A stretch of DNA of 37,366 bases from Bordetella parapertussis (GTDB lineage Bacteria > Pseudomonadota > Gammaproteobacteria > Burkholderiales > Casimicrobiaceae): the NCBI GenBank assembly GCA_943331295.2, contig CALQLA020000047.1, positions 1 to 37,366 on the forward strand, read 5' to 3'. The notes under the pieces were generated by a model. It was not told the origin of the DNA. It saw nothing but the letters and a program-made list of their open reading frames with translations, and searched no databases. Made by a program: the position numbers and the translations under genes. The first letter of the stretch is position 1. Every line of letters starts with the position of its first letter. This document shows positions 8,042 through 16,068 of this stretch, piece after piece.

Positions 8042-9271
8042 ATGCATCGAATCGGCACGACCCTTCTCCTGCTGGCGCAGGCCGCGCCGGGCTGGGGCGC
8101 GCCCGCGCCGGCGGCGCGGCGCACGGTGTGCACCATCACCGTCAATTCCGCCGACAAAATGGAGATCTTCCGCCAGCGGCTTCCGGACGAGCAGTACGAG
8201 TTCGTCGAGCTCGTCGAGCGCGTCGAGCGCGGCCGGCCGGATTGGCTGGCCTCGGCCTGCCGCAAGGGCATCCGCTGCGACCTGCTCGTCATCTCCGGCC
8301 ACTTCGATGGCAGGACCGAATTCTATTCGGACAGCATGGCCGCCAGCGAATTCCTGCCGGTCGCCGAGATGGAGCGGGTGTCGTGCAGCGACTCCTGCCC
8401 CGGGTTGTTCTCGCAGCTGAAGGAGGTCTAGCTGTTCGGCTGCAACACGCTGAACAGCCAGCCGATCGCCAGCACGACGGCGGAAGCCGGGCGCAGCGCT
8501 TGCCCGCGCGGGACACTCGCCGGCCGACGCCGGGCGCATGGCGCGCGACCTCGACCTGCGCCACGGCGAAAGCAGCCGCGAGATCACATGCGCCGGATCT
8601 TCGCGAACGTGCCGGCGATCTATGGCTTTTCCGCGCTCGCGCCGCTGGGGCCGACCGCCGGCGCGCTGCTCGAGCGCTATCTCGAGTCGGCGCCGCCGGG
8701 CGGGATCGGCAGCGGCCGCCCCAGCCAGGCGCTGCTCGCCCGCTTCGCGGGCCACGCGATGTTCGTGGTCGGCGGGCTCGGGCCGGACGATCCGCAGGCG
8801 GCGTGCCGGAGCGAGGTCTGCCGGTTCGTCGACGACCGGTCGTCGCCTGCGGACAGGCTCCGCGTCGTGCACGACCTCTTGCAGGGCGAGACGGCTGAAG
8901 TGCGCATGTTCCTCGACCGTATCGAGGGCGTCTACGCCTCGCTGCGCGACGACGAGCGGCGGATGCCGCCGGTCGTCCAGGCACAGGACGCGATCGCGCG
9001 CGATCACGCCGCGCGCGACCGGGTCGTCCGCTTCGCCGAGGACGCCGACATGCCGGCCACGCGCGCGCGGATGATCCGGCTGGCCGGCCAAATCGGGCGG
9101 CTGTCGCCGGCCGACGAGCGGGCGGAGTCGGTGCGGATGGTGGTCGACCTGATCGGAAACCGCGCGCTCGACCGGGCCGATCTCGCCCGGACGCTGGCCC
9201 GCTACCGGCTGAAGTCGGCGGACGGCAAGGACGTCATCGACGTGCTGCTCCGGCGCCTCGGGATGCAGTAG
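8042..9271 (+). pseudogene. Broken gene for an exported caspase-like or unknown-fold protein
   Basis: An ATG at 8042 opens a frame with a short signal-like N-terminus, then LLVISGHFDGRTEFYSD. It meets an in-frame TAG at 8429-8431 in KEV-stop-LFGCNTLN, where TAC (Tyr) would restore sense. Coding sense continues past the stop, shifts frame near 8497-8503 (reading LARAGHSPADAGRMARDLDL), and shifts back near 8580-8588 to MRRIFANVPAIYGFSALAPL, ending at 9271. The intact product would be about 410 residues. The separated SGH and FGCN motifs recall the His/Cys pair of caspase/CHAT-type peptidases, but this is a resemblance only. Three lesions suggest decay; clustered sequencing errors would be the alternative. 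The segment 8588-9271 remains open and could still be expressed. Confidence 0.6.
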
Positions 9272-9296
9272 CAGACGCACGCTGTAGGGGCCGTAT

Positions 9297-9314
9297 GCTC
9301 CCGGGACCGGGAGC
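9297..9314. terminator. Perfect 8-bp-arm palindrome, possible terminator or operator
   Basis: GCTCCCGG (9297-9304), a GA centre, and CCGGGAGC (9307-9314) form a perfect dyad. It lies just after the decayed gene and 86 bp before the hybrid kinase start. There is no T-run, so it is either a weak terminator or a protein-binding site for the kinase promoter. Confidence 0.4.
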
Positions 9315-9399
9315 CGTGCGGCGTTATGTGTGATACCGAACAGACGGCAGCCGGGCGCGCGCCGGATTATTACCCGCTCTTTCGGTGCGGGGACAGTTC

Positions 9400-11109
9400 A
9401 TGCTCGACAGCAGCGGGGATTCCATCATCGTCGACGAAGCCGGCAAGGCGGGGCGGATCACGGAGGCGCGGCGCCAGGAGGCGCTGCTGAAGACGGGCGC
9501 CCTGCAGAACGCGATCCTCACCAGCGCCAACTTCTCGATCATCGCCACCGACGAGAAGGGCATCATCCAGCTCTTCAATGTCGGTGCCGAGCGGATGCTG
9601 GGCTACCAGGCGGCCGAGGTCGTCAACCGGATCAACCCCAGCGACATCCACGATCCGCAGGAGGTGATGGCGCGTGCGCGGGCGCTGAGCCTCGAGCTGG
9701 CCACGCCGATCACGCCGGGGTTCGAGGCGCTGGCGTTCAAGGCGTCGCGCGGGATCGAGGACATCTACGAGCTGACGTACATCTGCAAGGACGGCAGCCG
9801 CTTTCCCGCCATCGTGTCGATCACCGCGCTGCGCGACGACTACGACGAAATCATCGGCTACCTGCTGATCGGCACCGACAATTCGGTGCGCAAGCAGGTC
9901 GAGCGCGACCTGACCGACGCGATGGCTGCCGCGGACAAGGCCAACCGCGCGAAATCCGACTTCCTGTCGAGCATGAGCCACGAGCTCCGCACGCCGTTGA
10001 GCGCGATCCTCGGCTTTGCCCAGCTGATCGAATCCGGCTCGCCGCTGCCGACGATTTCGCAGCAGCGCAGCCTCGACCAGATCCTCCAGGCCGGCTGGTA
10101 CCTGCTCGACCTGATCAACGAGATCCTCGACCTCGCGCTGATCGAGTCCGGGAAGCTGTCGCTGTCGCTGGAATCGATGGCGCTCGGCGACGTGATGCTC
10201 GAATGCCAGGCGATGATCGAGCCGCAGGCGCAGAAGCGCGGCATCGTCGTGACCTTTCCGCAGTCCGCGATGCCGTACTTCGTCCACGCCGACCGGACGC
10301 GGGTCAAGCAGATCCTGATCAACCTGCTGTCCAACGCGATCAAGTACAACCGGGCCGGCGGCACCGTCGTCGTCGACTGCATCGCCGGCGGCGCAGAGCG
10401 GATCCGGATCTGCGTCACGGACACCGGCGACGGGCTGCCCGCGGAGAAGCTGGTGCAGCTCTTCCAGCCGTTCAACCGGCTCGGCCAGGAGGCGAACGCC
10501 GAGGAGGGCACGGGCATCGGCCTCGTCGTGTCCAAGCGGCTGGTCGAGCTGATGGGCGGCGTTATCGGCGTCGAGAGCGAGGTCGGGAAGGGCAGCGTGT
10601 TCTGGATCGAGCTGGACCTTACCCCTGGTCCGCAGCCGCACGCCGACGCGGTCGAGCGCCCGGCACTCGCGCTGCCCCATGCGCATGGGGCAGCGCACCG
10701 CTATACGCTGCTCTACGTCGAGGACAATCCGGCCAACCTGATGCTGGTCGAGGACCTCATCGCGCGCCGGCCCGACATCCGTCTGCTGAGCGCGCGGGAT
10801 GGCGTGCGCGGCATCGAGATCGCCAGGGCCGAGCTGCCCGATGCGATCCTGATGGACATCAACCTGCCCGGCATCAACGGCATCAGCGCATTGAAGATCC
10901 TGGGGCAGGACGCGGCGACTGCGCGCATCCCGGTGGTCGCGCTGAGCGCCAACGCCATGCGCCGCGATGTCGAGAAGGGCATCGAGGCCGGATTCTTCCG
11001 CTATCTCACGAAGCCAATCAAGGTGAACGAATTCATGGCGACGCTGGACGAGACTTTCGAGCACGCGCAGAGGGTTCCGGCGGCTCCCGCCGGCGGCGAC
11101 CGGTCATGA
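9400..11109 (+). CDS. PAS-domain hybrid sensor histidine kinase
   Basis: A 569-residue cytoplasmic hybrid kinase with no membrane segment seen. Order: a PAS domain at about residues 40-165 (NFSIIATDEKGIIQLFNVGA), HisKA with H194 in SMSHELRTPLS, HATPase with the N box NLLSNAIKYN, G1 DTGDGLP and G2 GTGIGLVVSKRL. A receiver domain starts at about 435 (LLYVEDNPANLMLVEDL), with phospho-acceptor D486 in LMDINLPGING. All catalytic residues look intact. The ATG at 9400 has GGGGA eight bases upstream; an in-frame GTG at 9385 has no such signal. Its stop overlaps the start of the REC-PAS gene by four bases (ATGA), so the pair is translated together and probably forms a phosphorelay. The signal is unknown. 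Confidence 0.9.
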   Translation: MLDSSGDSIIVDEAGKAGRITEARRQEALLKTGALQNAILTSANFSIIATDEKGIIQLFNVGAERMLGYQAAEVVNRINPSDIHDPQEVMARARALSLELATPITPGFEALAFKASRGIEDIYELTYICKDGSRFPAIVSITALRDDYDEIIGYLLIGTDNSVRKQVERDLTDAMAAADKANRAKSDFLSSMSHELRTPLSAILGFAQLIESGSPLPTISQQRSLDQILQAGWYLLDLINEILDLALIESGKLSLSLESMALGDVMLECQAMIEPQAQKRGIVVTFPQSAMPYFVHADRTRVKQILINLLSNAIKYNRAGGTVVVDCIAGGAERIRICVTDTGDGLPAEKLVQLFQPFNRLGQEANAEEGTGIGLVVSKRLVELMGGVIGVESEVGKGSVFWIELDLTPGPQPHADAVERPALALPHAHGAAHRYTLLYVEDNPANLMLVEDLIARRPDIRLLSARDGVRGIEIARAELPDAILMDINLPGINGISALKILGQDAATARIPVVALSANAMRRDVEKGIEAGFFRYLTKPIKVNEFMATLDETFEHAQRVPAAPAGGDRS

Positions 11110-11930
11110 TGATCCTGCCGGCCGACATCCTCGGCGCCAGCATCCTGATCGTCGACGACCAGGAGGCCAACGTCAGCCTGCTCGAGCGCCTGCTGGGCGA
11201 GGCCGGCTACGCGCACGTGACGTCGACGACGAATCCGATGGAGGTCTGCGCGCTGCACCGCAGGAACCACTACGACCTGATCCTGCTCGACCTGCAGATG
11301 CCCGGCATGGACGGATTCCAGGTGATGGAGGGGCTCAAGACCAACGAGGCCGACGGCTACCTGCCGGTCCTGGTGCTCACTGCGCAACCGGGGCACAAGC
11401 TGCGTGCGCTGCAGGCCGGCGCGAAGGACTTCATCAGCAAGCCGTTCGACCTGGTCGAGGTCAAGATGCGCATCCACAACATGCTGGAAGTGCGCCTCCT
11501 CTACCGGAAGCTCGAGCGCTACAGCCAGGTCCTCGAGGAGACGGTCCGGGAGCGTACGGCGGAACTGCGCGAGAGCGAAGCCCGCTTCCGAAGCCTGACC
11601 GAGCTCGCGTCCGACTGGTACTGGGAGCAGGACGAAGCGGGGAACTTCACCAAGACGTCGGGGCCCGTGCTGGAGATGCTCGGCATGCGGGTCGATGCGT
11701 TCGTCGGTGACGCCGGAGGCCGGGGGACGGCGGGCTGGAACGAGGCGGAGCGGCTGGAACTGCAGGGCAAGATCGGCGCCCGGCAGCCGTTCCTCGACTT
11801 CGTGTTCAGCCGCGTCAATGCCGACGGCTCGCAGCAGCGGTTCCAGGTCAGCGGTGAGCCCATGTTCAACCTGGCCTGCCGCTTCGTCGGCTATCGCGGC
11901 ATCGGCATCGAGCTGACCAACGCGAAATAG
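11106..11930 (+). CDS. Response regulator with receiver and PAS domains, no output domain
   Basis: A 274-residue protein. Residues about 10-130 are a receiver domain (ILIVDDQEANVSLLERLLGE; phospho-acceptor Asp in LILLDLQMPGMDGF; Lys in ISKPFD). A charged helical linker follows, probably a coiled coil (LEETVRERTAELRESEARFR), and then a PAS domain (SLTELASDWYWEQDEAGNFT) that runs to the end. Comparable proteins often continue into GGDEF or EAL domains, but here the frame stops after PAS, so output must be through protein contacts. It overlaps the hybrid kinase by four bases and is followed 24 bp later by a Crp/Fnr gene, suggesting one transcription unit. Confidence 0.87.
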   Translation: MMILPADILGASILIVDDQEANVSLLERLLGEAGYAHVTSTTNPMEVCALHRRNHYDLILLDLQMPGMDGFQVMEGLKTNEADGYLPVLVLTAQPGHKLRALQAGAKDFISKPFDLVEVKMRIHNMLEVRLLYRKLERYSQVLEETVRERTAELRESEARFRSLTELASDWYWEQDEAGNFTKTSGPVLEMLGMRVDAFVGDAGGRGTAGWNEAERLELQGKIGARQPFLDFVFSRVNADGSQQRFQVSGEPMFNLACRFVGYRGIGIELTNAK

Positions 11931-11954
11931 AACTCGCCCGAACGGTACTTCGCC

Positions 11955-12695
11955 ATGTCACTGCCCATCAGTCCCAGCCCCAGCGAGAATCACTTGCTCG
12001 CCGCCCTGCCCGCGGAGGATTTCGAGCGCCTTGCGTCTCACCTGGAGCGGGTGCCGATGCTGCTGGGCGACACGCTCTACGAGCCCGGCGGCAAGCTGGT
12101 TCACGTCTACTTTCCCACGACTGCGATCGTGTCGCTGCTCTACACGATGGAGTCCGGCGCCTCGGCCGAGATCGCCGGCGTCGGCAACGAGGGCATCCTC
12201 GGCATCTCGCTGTTCATGGGCGGCGAGACCACGCCCAGTTCGGCAGTGGTGCAGACCGCGGGGCACGGCTATCGGCTTCACGGGAAGCTGCTGAAGGAGG
12301 AGTTCGGTCGCGCGGGGCTGATGCAGCGGCTACTCCTGCGCTACACGCAGGCGCTGCTCACGCAGATGTGCCAGACCGCGGCGTGCAACCGCCACCACTC
12401 GATCGAGCAGCAGCTGTGCCGGTGGCTGCTGCTGACGCTCGACCGCCTGCCGTCCAACGAGCTGGTCATGACGCAGGAACTGATCGCCAGCGCACTGGGC
12501 GTGCGGCGCGAAGGCATCACCGAGGCGGCAGGGAACCTGCAGCGCGCGGGCTTCATCCGCTATCGCCGCGGCCATATCTCGGTGCTGGAGCGGTCGGGTC
12601 TGGAGAAGAGCGCCTGCGAATGCTACGCCGTCGTTCGCAAGGAACTGGCGCGCCTGATGTCCGACGTGCGGTACCGGCAGGAGGAACTCGCGTAG
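11955..12695 (+). CDS. Crp/Fnr-family transcriptional regulator, paralogue 2
   Basis: A 246-residue regulator with an N-terminal beta-roll sensor (NHLLAALPAEDFERLASHLE; GNEGILGISLFMGGETTPSS) and a C-terminal winged helix (MTQELIASALGVRREGITEA; FIRYRRGHISVLER). It ends in ACECY plus a short helix. Its closest relative in the window is the convergent gene at 12779-13501, with shared blocks such as MESGASAEIA and VGNEGILGISLFMGGETTPS. It follows the kinase and receiver genes by 24 bp on the same strand, so it is probably the transcriptional output of that signalling unit. The ribosome-binding site is poor, which fits coupled translation. The effector is unknown. Confidence 0.88.
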   Translation: MSLPISPSPSENHLLAALPAEDFERLASHLERVPMLLGDTLYEPGGKLVHVYFPTTAIVSLLYTMESGASAEIAGVGNEGILGISLFMGGETTPSSAVVQTAGHGYRLHGKLLKEEFGRAGLMQRLLLRYTQALLTQMCQTAACNRHHSIEQQLCRWLLLTLDRLPSNELVMTQELIASALGVRREGITEAAGNLQRAGFIRYRRGHISVLERSGLEKSACECYAVVRKELARLMSDVRYRQEELA

Positions 12696-12741
12696 CGGGA
12701 TGACGGTTCGTCGCCGGCTCGGTCACGGCCGGACCTGCGCC

Positions 12742-12757
12742 CCGCCGATCCCGGCGG
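12742..12757. terminator. Hairpin between convergent Crp genes
   Basis: CCGCCG (12742-12747) and CGGCGG (12752-12757) form a short stem with an ATCC loop between the two convergent stop codons. No T-run follows, so it is only a candidate bidirectional terminator. Confidence 0.3.
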
Positions 12758-12778
12758 CAACGGCCCGGCGCGATACGG

Positions 12779-13501
12779 CTAGATGGCGACGTAGGGCAGG
12801 AGGCGATCGAACTCCTTCCTGACCACCTCGTAGCACTCGCAGGACATCGCTTCCAGCCGCGGGCGATCGAGCACGGTGATCCGGCCGCGCGTGTAGTGGA
12901 TCACGCCGGCGGCCTGCAGCTTGCCCGCCGCCTCGGTCACGCCTTCGCGGCGCACGCCGAGCATGTTGGCGATCAGTTCCTGTGTCATCGACAGGTCGTT
13001 CGACTGCAGGCGGTCGAGGCTCAGCAGCAGCCATCGGCACAGCTGCTGGTCGACCGAATGGTGGCGGTTGCAGACGGCCGTCTGCTCCATCTGCGTGATC
13101 AGCGCCTGCGTATAGCGCAGCAGCAGGTGCATGGTCGGCCCGAACCGGCCGAACTCGTTCTTCAGCAGTCCGGCCTTCAACCGGTAGGCGTGGCCGGCAC
13201 TCTGGACGACGGCGCGGCTGGGTGTCGTCTCGCCGCCCATGAACAGCGAGATGCCGAGGATGCCCTCGTTGCCGACGACGGCGATCTCCGCCGACGCGCC
13301 GGACTCCATCACGTACAGCATCGAAATGATCGACGTGGTGGGGAAATAGACATGCTTCAGCCGGTCGCCGGATTCGTACAGGACCTCGCCCAGCTTCAGC
13401 GGAATCAGCTCGATGTCGTGTACGATCCGCGCGTATTCGGCCGGGGGCAGCGCGTCGAGCAGGTGATTCTGGTGCGGATTGTGCGGTGCCGGCATGGCCA
13501 T
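12779..13501 (-). CDS. Crp/Fnr-family transcriptional regulator, paralogue 3
   Basis: A 240-residue regulator (ATG at 13501; a second ATG at 13495 is equally possible, and a GGAG lies about 12 bases before the first). The beta-roll sensor (NHLLDALPPAEYARIVHDIE; FPTTSIISMLYVMESGASAE) and winged helix (MTQELIANMLGVRREGVTEA; VIHYTRGRITVLDR) closely resemble the 11955 protein, and it ends in SCECY followed by EVVRKEFDRL. The two genes are convergent neighbours, as in an inverted duplication. Upstream, a -10-like TATACT and a TGTGT-N10-ACACA dyad suggest activation or autoregulation by a Crp-type protein. Confidence 0.88.
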   Translation of the reverse strand: MAMPAPHNPHQNHLLDALPPAEYARIVHDIELIPLKLGEVLYESGDRLKHVYFPTTSIISMLYVMESGASAEIAVVGNEGILGISLFMGGETTPSRAVVQSAGHAYRLKAGLLKNEFGRFGPTMHLLLRYTQALITQMEQTAVCNRHHSVDQQLCRWLLLSLDRLQSNDLSMTQELIANMLGVRREGVTEAAGKLQAAGVIHYTRGRITVLDRPRLEAMSCECYEVVRKEFDRLLPYVAI

Positions 13502-13581
13502 GGACGAGTCTTGCTCCAGTGGTTGGATTCCCCCCGCAATCGCCCTGGCTTTGACTCCACCCGTTGGCGACTTGGACTCCG

Positions 13582-13624
13582 AGTATAGTTGGCGGATCGC
13601 CTTTTGTGTGCGCAACCGTACACA
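13582..13624 (-). promoter_or_regulatory. Candidate Crp-type operator and -10 box for the 13501 regulator
   Basis: On the minus strand a TATACT (13587-13582) could be a -10 box with a start near 13575. A dyad TGTGT (13605-13609) and ACACA (13620-13624) has 7 of 10 positions symmetric and is centred about 40 bases upstream of that start, the usual place of a class II Crp/Fnr activator site. No good -35 box is present, which fits an activator-dependent promoter. This is inference from spacing. Confidence 0.4.
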
Positions 13625-13777
13625 GCACAGGCATCGGAGAGGACGGAGTGCGCGCAATCGTGCGCAAGGCGAGAGCGGCCGTGCCGCACGCGTACGCCGC
13701 CGCGGGCCAAGGTAAGATAGCGGCCGGGAATTGCGGCGTGCGGCAGCGCGCGGCCGCCCACCCTCGCCGGAGCGCCA

Positions 13778-14554
13778 ATGTCCGAAGTGCTGTTCGAAGT
13801 CAGTGGCGGAGTCGCCACCGCCACGCTCAATCGCCCCGAGCGCAGGAATGCGCTGTCGATCGCCGCGGGCGAGCGCCTGTACGGTATCTGGGAGGAAGTC
13901 GACCGCGATCCCGCCATCCGCGTGCTGGTCGTCACCTCGATGGACTGCGGCGTGTTCTGCTCAGGCATGGATCTCGCCGAGGCATCGCAGGTACGGAAGG
14001 AACGCGGCGTCGACATCCTCGAGTTGCTGCGCGACCCCTTCTACGAGCGGATGCGCGCGATACGAAAGCCGGTCATCGCGGCGCTCAACGGGCACTTCAC
14101 GGCGGCCGGCATGGTGCTCGCGGTCAACGCCGACATCCGCGTCGGCATGGCGGGAACCCGTGGCGGCATCGCCGAGGCGCGCGTGGGCCGCGGCTCGCCG
14201 TGGGCGGTGCCCATGCTCTGGATGCTGCCGCAGGCGATGCTGATGGAGTTGCTGTTCACCGGCGAGATGCTGCCCGCGGAGCGCCTCCACGCCGTCGGGT
14301 TCCTCAACTATCTTGAGCCGGACACGGCCGCCGTGCGCGCGCGCGCGGCGCGGTTGGCGCTCGCGATCTGCGAGAGCGCGCCGCTGTCGGTCGCGGCGGC
14401 AAAGGAAGGGCTGCGGCGCGGGACGGCGCTCGGCGCGGAAGCCGGCTTCGCCGCCTCCAAGGAATTGCACAAGGCCGTGTACGCCAGCGAGGACGCGCAG
14501 GAAGGCCCGCGCGCGTTCGTGGAAAAGCGCAAGCCGGTGTGGCGCGGCCGCTGA
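13778..14554 (+). CDS. Enoyl-CoA hydratase/isomerase family protein
   Basis: A 258-residue crotonase-fold enzyme, expected to hydrate or isomerise an enoyl-CoA in the cytoplasm. The N-terminal CoA-binding strand (VATATLNRPERRNALS), oxyanion-hole segments (FCSGMDL near residue 62; FTAAGM near 110) and both catalytic glutamate positions are visible: E133 in GGIAEARVG and E157 in LMELLFTG. The usual PGAGGTQ loop is replaced by GRGSPWA, so substrate preference may be unusual. The ATG at 13778 starts the family alignment directly. It heads a likely operon with the MaoC-like gene 22 bp downstream and the TetR regulator after that. Confidence 0.88.
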   Translation: MSEVLFEVSGGVATATLNRPERRNALSIAAGERLYGIWEEVDRDPAIRVLVVTSMDCGVFCSGMDLAEASQVRKERGVDILELLRDPFYERMRAIRKPVIAALNGHFTAAGMVLAVNADIRVGMAGTRGGIAEARVGRGSPWAVPMLWMLPQAMLMELLFTGEMLPAERLHAVGFLNYLEPDTAAVRARAARLALAICESAPLSVAAAKEGLRRGTALGAEAGFAASKELHKAVYASEDAQEGPRAFVEKRKPVWRGR

Positions 14555-14576
14555 AAACCAACGACAGGGAGTGGCG

Positions 14577-15047
14577 ATGAGCGCGGTCGAAGCAACGCTG
14601 TTGGGGCACGGGTACTACTACGACGAGCTGCCGGTCGGCTTCCGGATGCGGACGGTGGGCCGCACCATCACCGAATCCGATCTCACCGCGTACATCAACC
14701 TCACGTGGTTCACCGAGGAGGTGTTCGTCAACACGCACGACGACGGCGGCCGCGTCCTGCCGGCCCGCGTGGTGCCGGGGTCGATGGTCTACGCGTTCGC
14801 CGAAGGCATGCTTACGCCGAGCATGCAGTTCACGGGCCTCGCGTTGCTCGGCGCCGAGATCGACATCAAGCGCCCGACCGAGGTCGGCGACACCATCCAC
14901 GTCGAGGCCGAGGTGATCGAGTCGCGCGCCGCCGCGACGGGTAACCGCGGCCTCGTGCGCACGCGCAACGCGGTCGTCAACCAGCGCGGCGAGACGGTGC
15001 TGGTCTACACGCCGCTGCGACTCGTCAAGGGCACGCCGAAGCCGTAG
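14577..15047 (+). CDS. MaoC-like hot-dog fold protein
   Basis: A 156-residue single hot-dog domain protein (GYYYDELPVGFRMRTVGRTI; TESDLTAYINLTWFTEEVF; VVPGSMVYAFAEGML). MaoC-type enzymes hydrate enoyl-CoA using Asp and His spaced D-x4-H; that pair is not evident here, so hydratase activity is uncertain and a thioesterase-like or non-catalytic role is possible. An AGGGAG six bases before ATG 14577 supports the start over the in-frame GTG at 14571. It lies between the enoyl-CoA hydratase and TetR genes and shares the motif GRTITESD with the second MaoC-like protein at 20781 (ARTITETD). Confidence 0.8.
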   Translation: MSAVEATLLGHGYYYDELPVGFRMRTVGRTITESDLTAYINLTWFTEEVFVNTHDDGGRVLPARVVPGSMVYAFAEGMLTPSMQFTGLALLGAEIDIKRPTEVGDTIHVEAEVIESRAAATGNRGLVRTRNAVVNQRGETVLVYTPLRLVKGTPKP

Positions 15048-15074
15048 CGGGCCCGCCGGCTCGCTTGTATCGGG

Positions 15075-15767
15075 GTGGCGCGGCCATTATGCTTCGCTGT
15101 CCCCGTCACCCCGTCACCCCCCTTGCCTCCCAAGCCCAGCCGCAGGACCCGCCGTCCCCGCGCCACCGCGCACCGCACGCCGCGCAAGGAGGAGATCCTC
15201 GAGGTCGCGGCGGAGCTCTTCGCGCTGCACGGCTTCGACGCCGTGTCGCTCGCGGACATCGCGCACGCGGTCGGCCTGTCGAAGGCGACGCTCTATCACT
15301 ACTTCGACCGCAAGGAGGAGATCCTCGGCACCATCGTGGTGTCGACGATCCGCGCGCTGAACGCATTCGTCGAGGGTGCCATGCAGGGCATCGCGTCACC
15401 GGAGCAGCGGCTGCTCGCGTTCCTCGAGGCGCAGGCCGATTTCTTCGAGCAGAACCAGACGTCGTTCCAGGTGCTGCTGACGCGCGTCAACAGCGTGACC
15501 GAGCCGCGCGTGCGCGACATCGCCATCGAATGGCGGATCAGCTACGAGAACACCGTCAAGCGGATCATCCAGGACGGCGTCGCCTCCGGCGCGTTCCGCG
15601 CGGAAACGCAGAGCTCGACCGTCCGGGCGGTGCTGGGGTCGCTGTACTGGCTCGCGCGCTGGTACCGGCCGCAGGGAAGGCTGCGCGCGCGCGACATCGC
15701 CCGCGAATACGCGGACGTCGTCCTCTACGGCGTGGCCGTCAGGCCGGCGCCAGTGGGCCGGGCCTGA
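15075..15767 (+). CDS. TetR-family transcriptional regulator
   Basis: A regulator of 230 residues if started at GTG 15075; a TTG at 15123 giving a 214-residue form is also plausible because the first 30 residues are Pro/Arg-rich. The N-terminal DNA-binding domain is clear (EEILEVAAELFALHGFDAVS, then LADIAHAVGLSKATLYHYFD). The C-terminal ligand and dimer domain is all-helical, as in regulators of acyl-CoA catabolism. It follows the hydratase and MaoC-like genes by 27 bp, and its 3' end overlaps the convergent AtuA C-terminal-domain gene by 29 bp. The two matched palindromes at 17474-17493 and 17757-17776 are the likely targets, and an acyl-CoA the likely inducer; both points are inference. Confidence 0.85.
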   Translation: MARPLCFAVPVTPSPPLPPKPSRRTRRPRATAHRTPRKEEILEVAAELFALHGFDAVSLADIAHAVGLSKATLYHYFDRKEEILGTIVVSTIRALNAFVEGAMQGIASPEQRLLAFLEAQADFFEQNQTSFQVLLTRVNSVTEPRVRDIAIEWRISYENTVKRIIQDGVASGAFRAETQSSTVRAVLGSLYWLARWYRPQGRLRARDIAREYADVVLYGVAVRPAPVGRA

Positions 15768-16068
15768 CCTCGAGCCGCAGGATGGCGCTGCCGAGCGCCT
15801 TTGCCGTCTGGTCGAAGCGCAGCGTGCGCGTGGCGCCGCCGCCCAGAGCGCCTTCCAGCAGCACGAGGCAGCCGTCGATGTTGGGCATCGGGTAGACCGA
15901 CACGCGTCCCTGCACCCAGTCGCCGAACAGCGCGCGGATGCGCTCCGGCGCGAGCGTCGCGAGCATCGCCGCGTAGTCCTCGGGCCGCCGCGCCAGCACG
16001 CCGATCGAGACGTTGTCGCCCTTGTCGCCGGAGCGGATGTCGGCGATGTCGGCCAGCAGCAATGTCAT
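15739..16068 (-). CDS. AtuA C-terminal-domain-like small protein
   Basis: A 109-residue protein matching the small domain found at the C-terminus of long AtuA-family proteins, or encoded separately beside them (LLLADIADIRSGDKGDNVSI; RVSVYPMPNIDGCLVLLEGA). Its ATG overlaps the stop of the large AtuA-like gene (ATGA, 16065-16068), so the two are translated together and probably form a complex. The family occurs in the acyclic terpene utilisation pathway, where the exact reaction is not established. The 3' end overlaps the TetR gene on the other strand by 29 bp. Confidence 0.8.
   Translation of the reverse strand: MTLLLADIADIRSGDKGDNVSIGVLARRPEDYAAMLATLAPERIRALFGDWVQGRVSVYPMPNIDGCLVLLEGALGGGATRTLRFDQTAKALGSAILRLEVRPGPLAPA

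Noticed and set aside
6938..9280. Long minus-strand open frame of about 780 codons
   Set aside because: It is antisense to the Crp-like and decayed genes, Arg/Ala/Gly-rich without domain patterns, and typical of high-GC shadow frames.
9330..11930. Single 866-codon fusion of kinase and response regulator
   Set aside because: The early part of that frame is an out-of-phase reading of the kinase gene; real domains appear only from the ATG at 11106.
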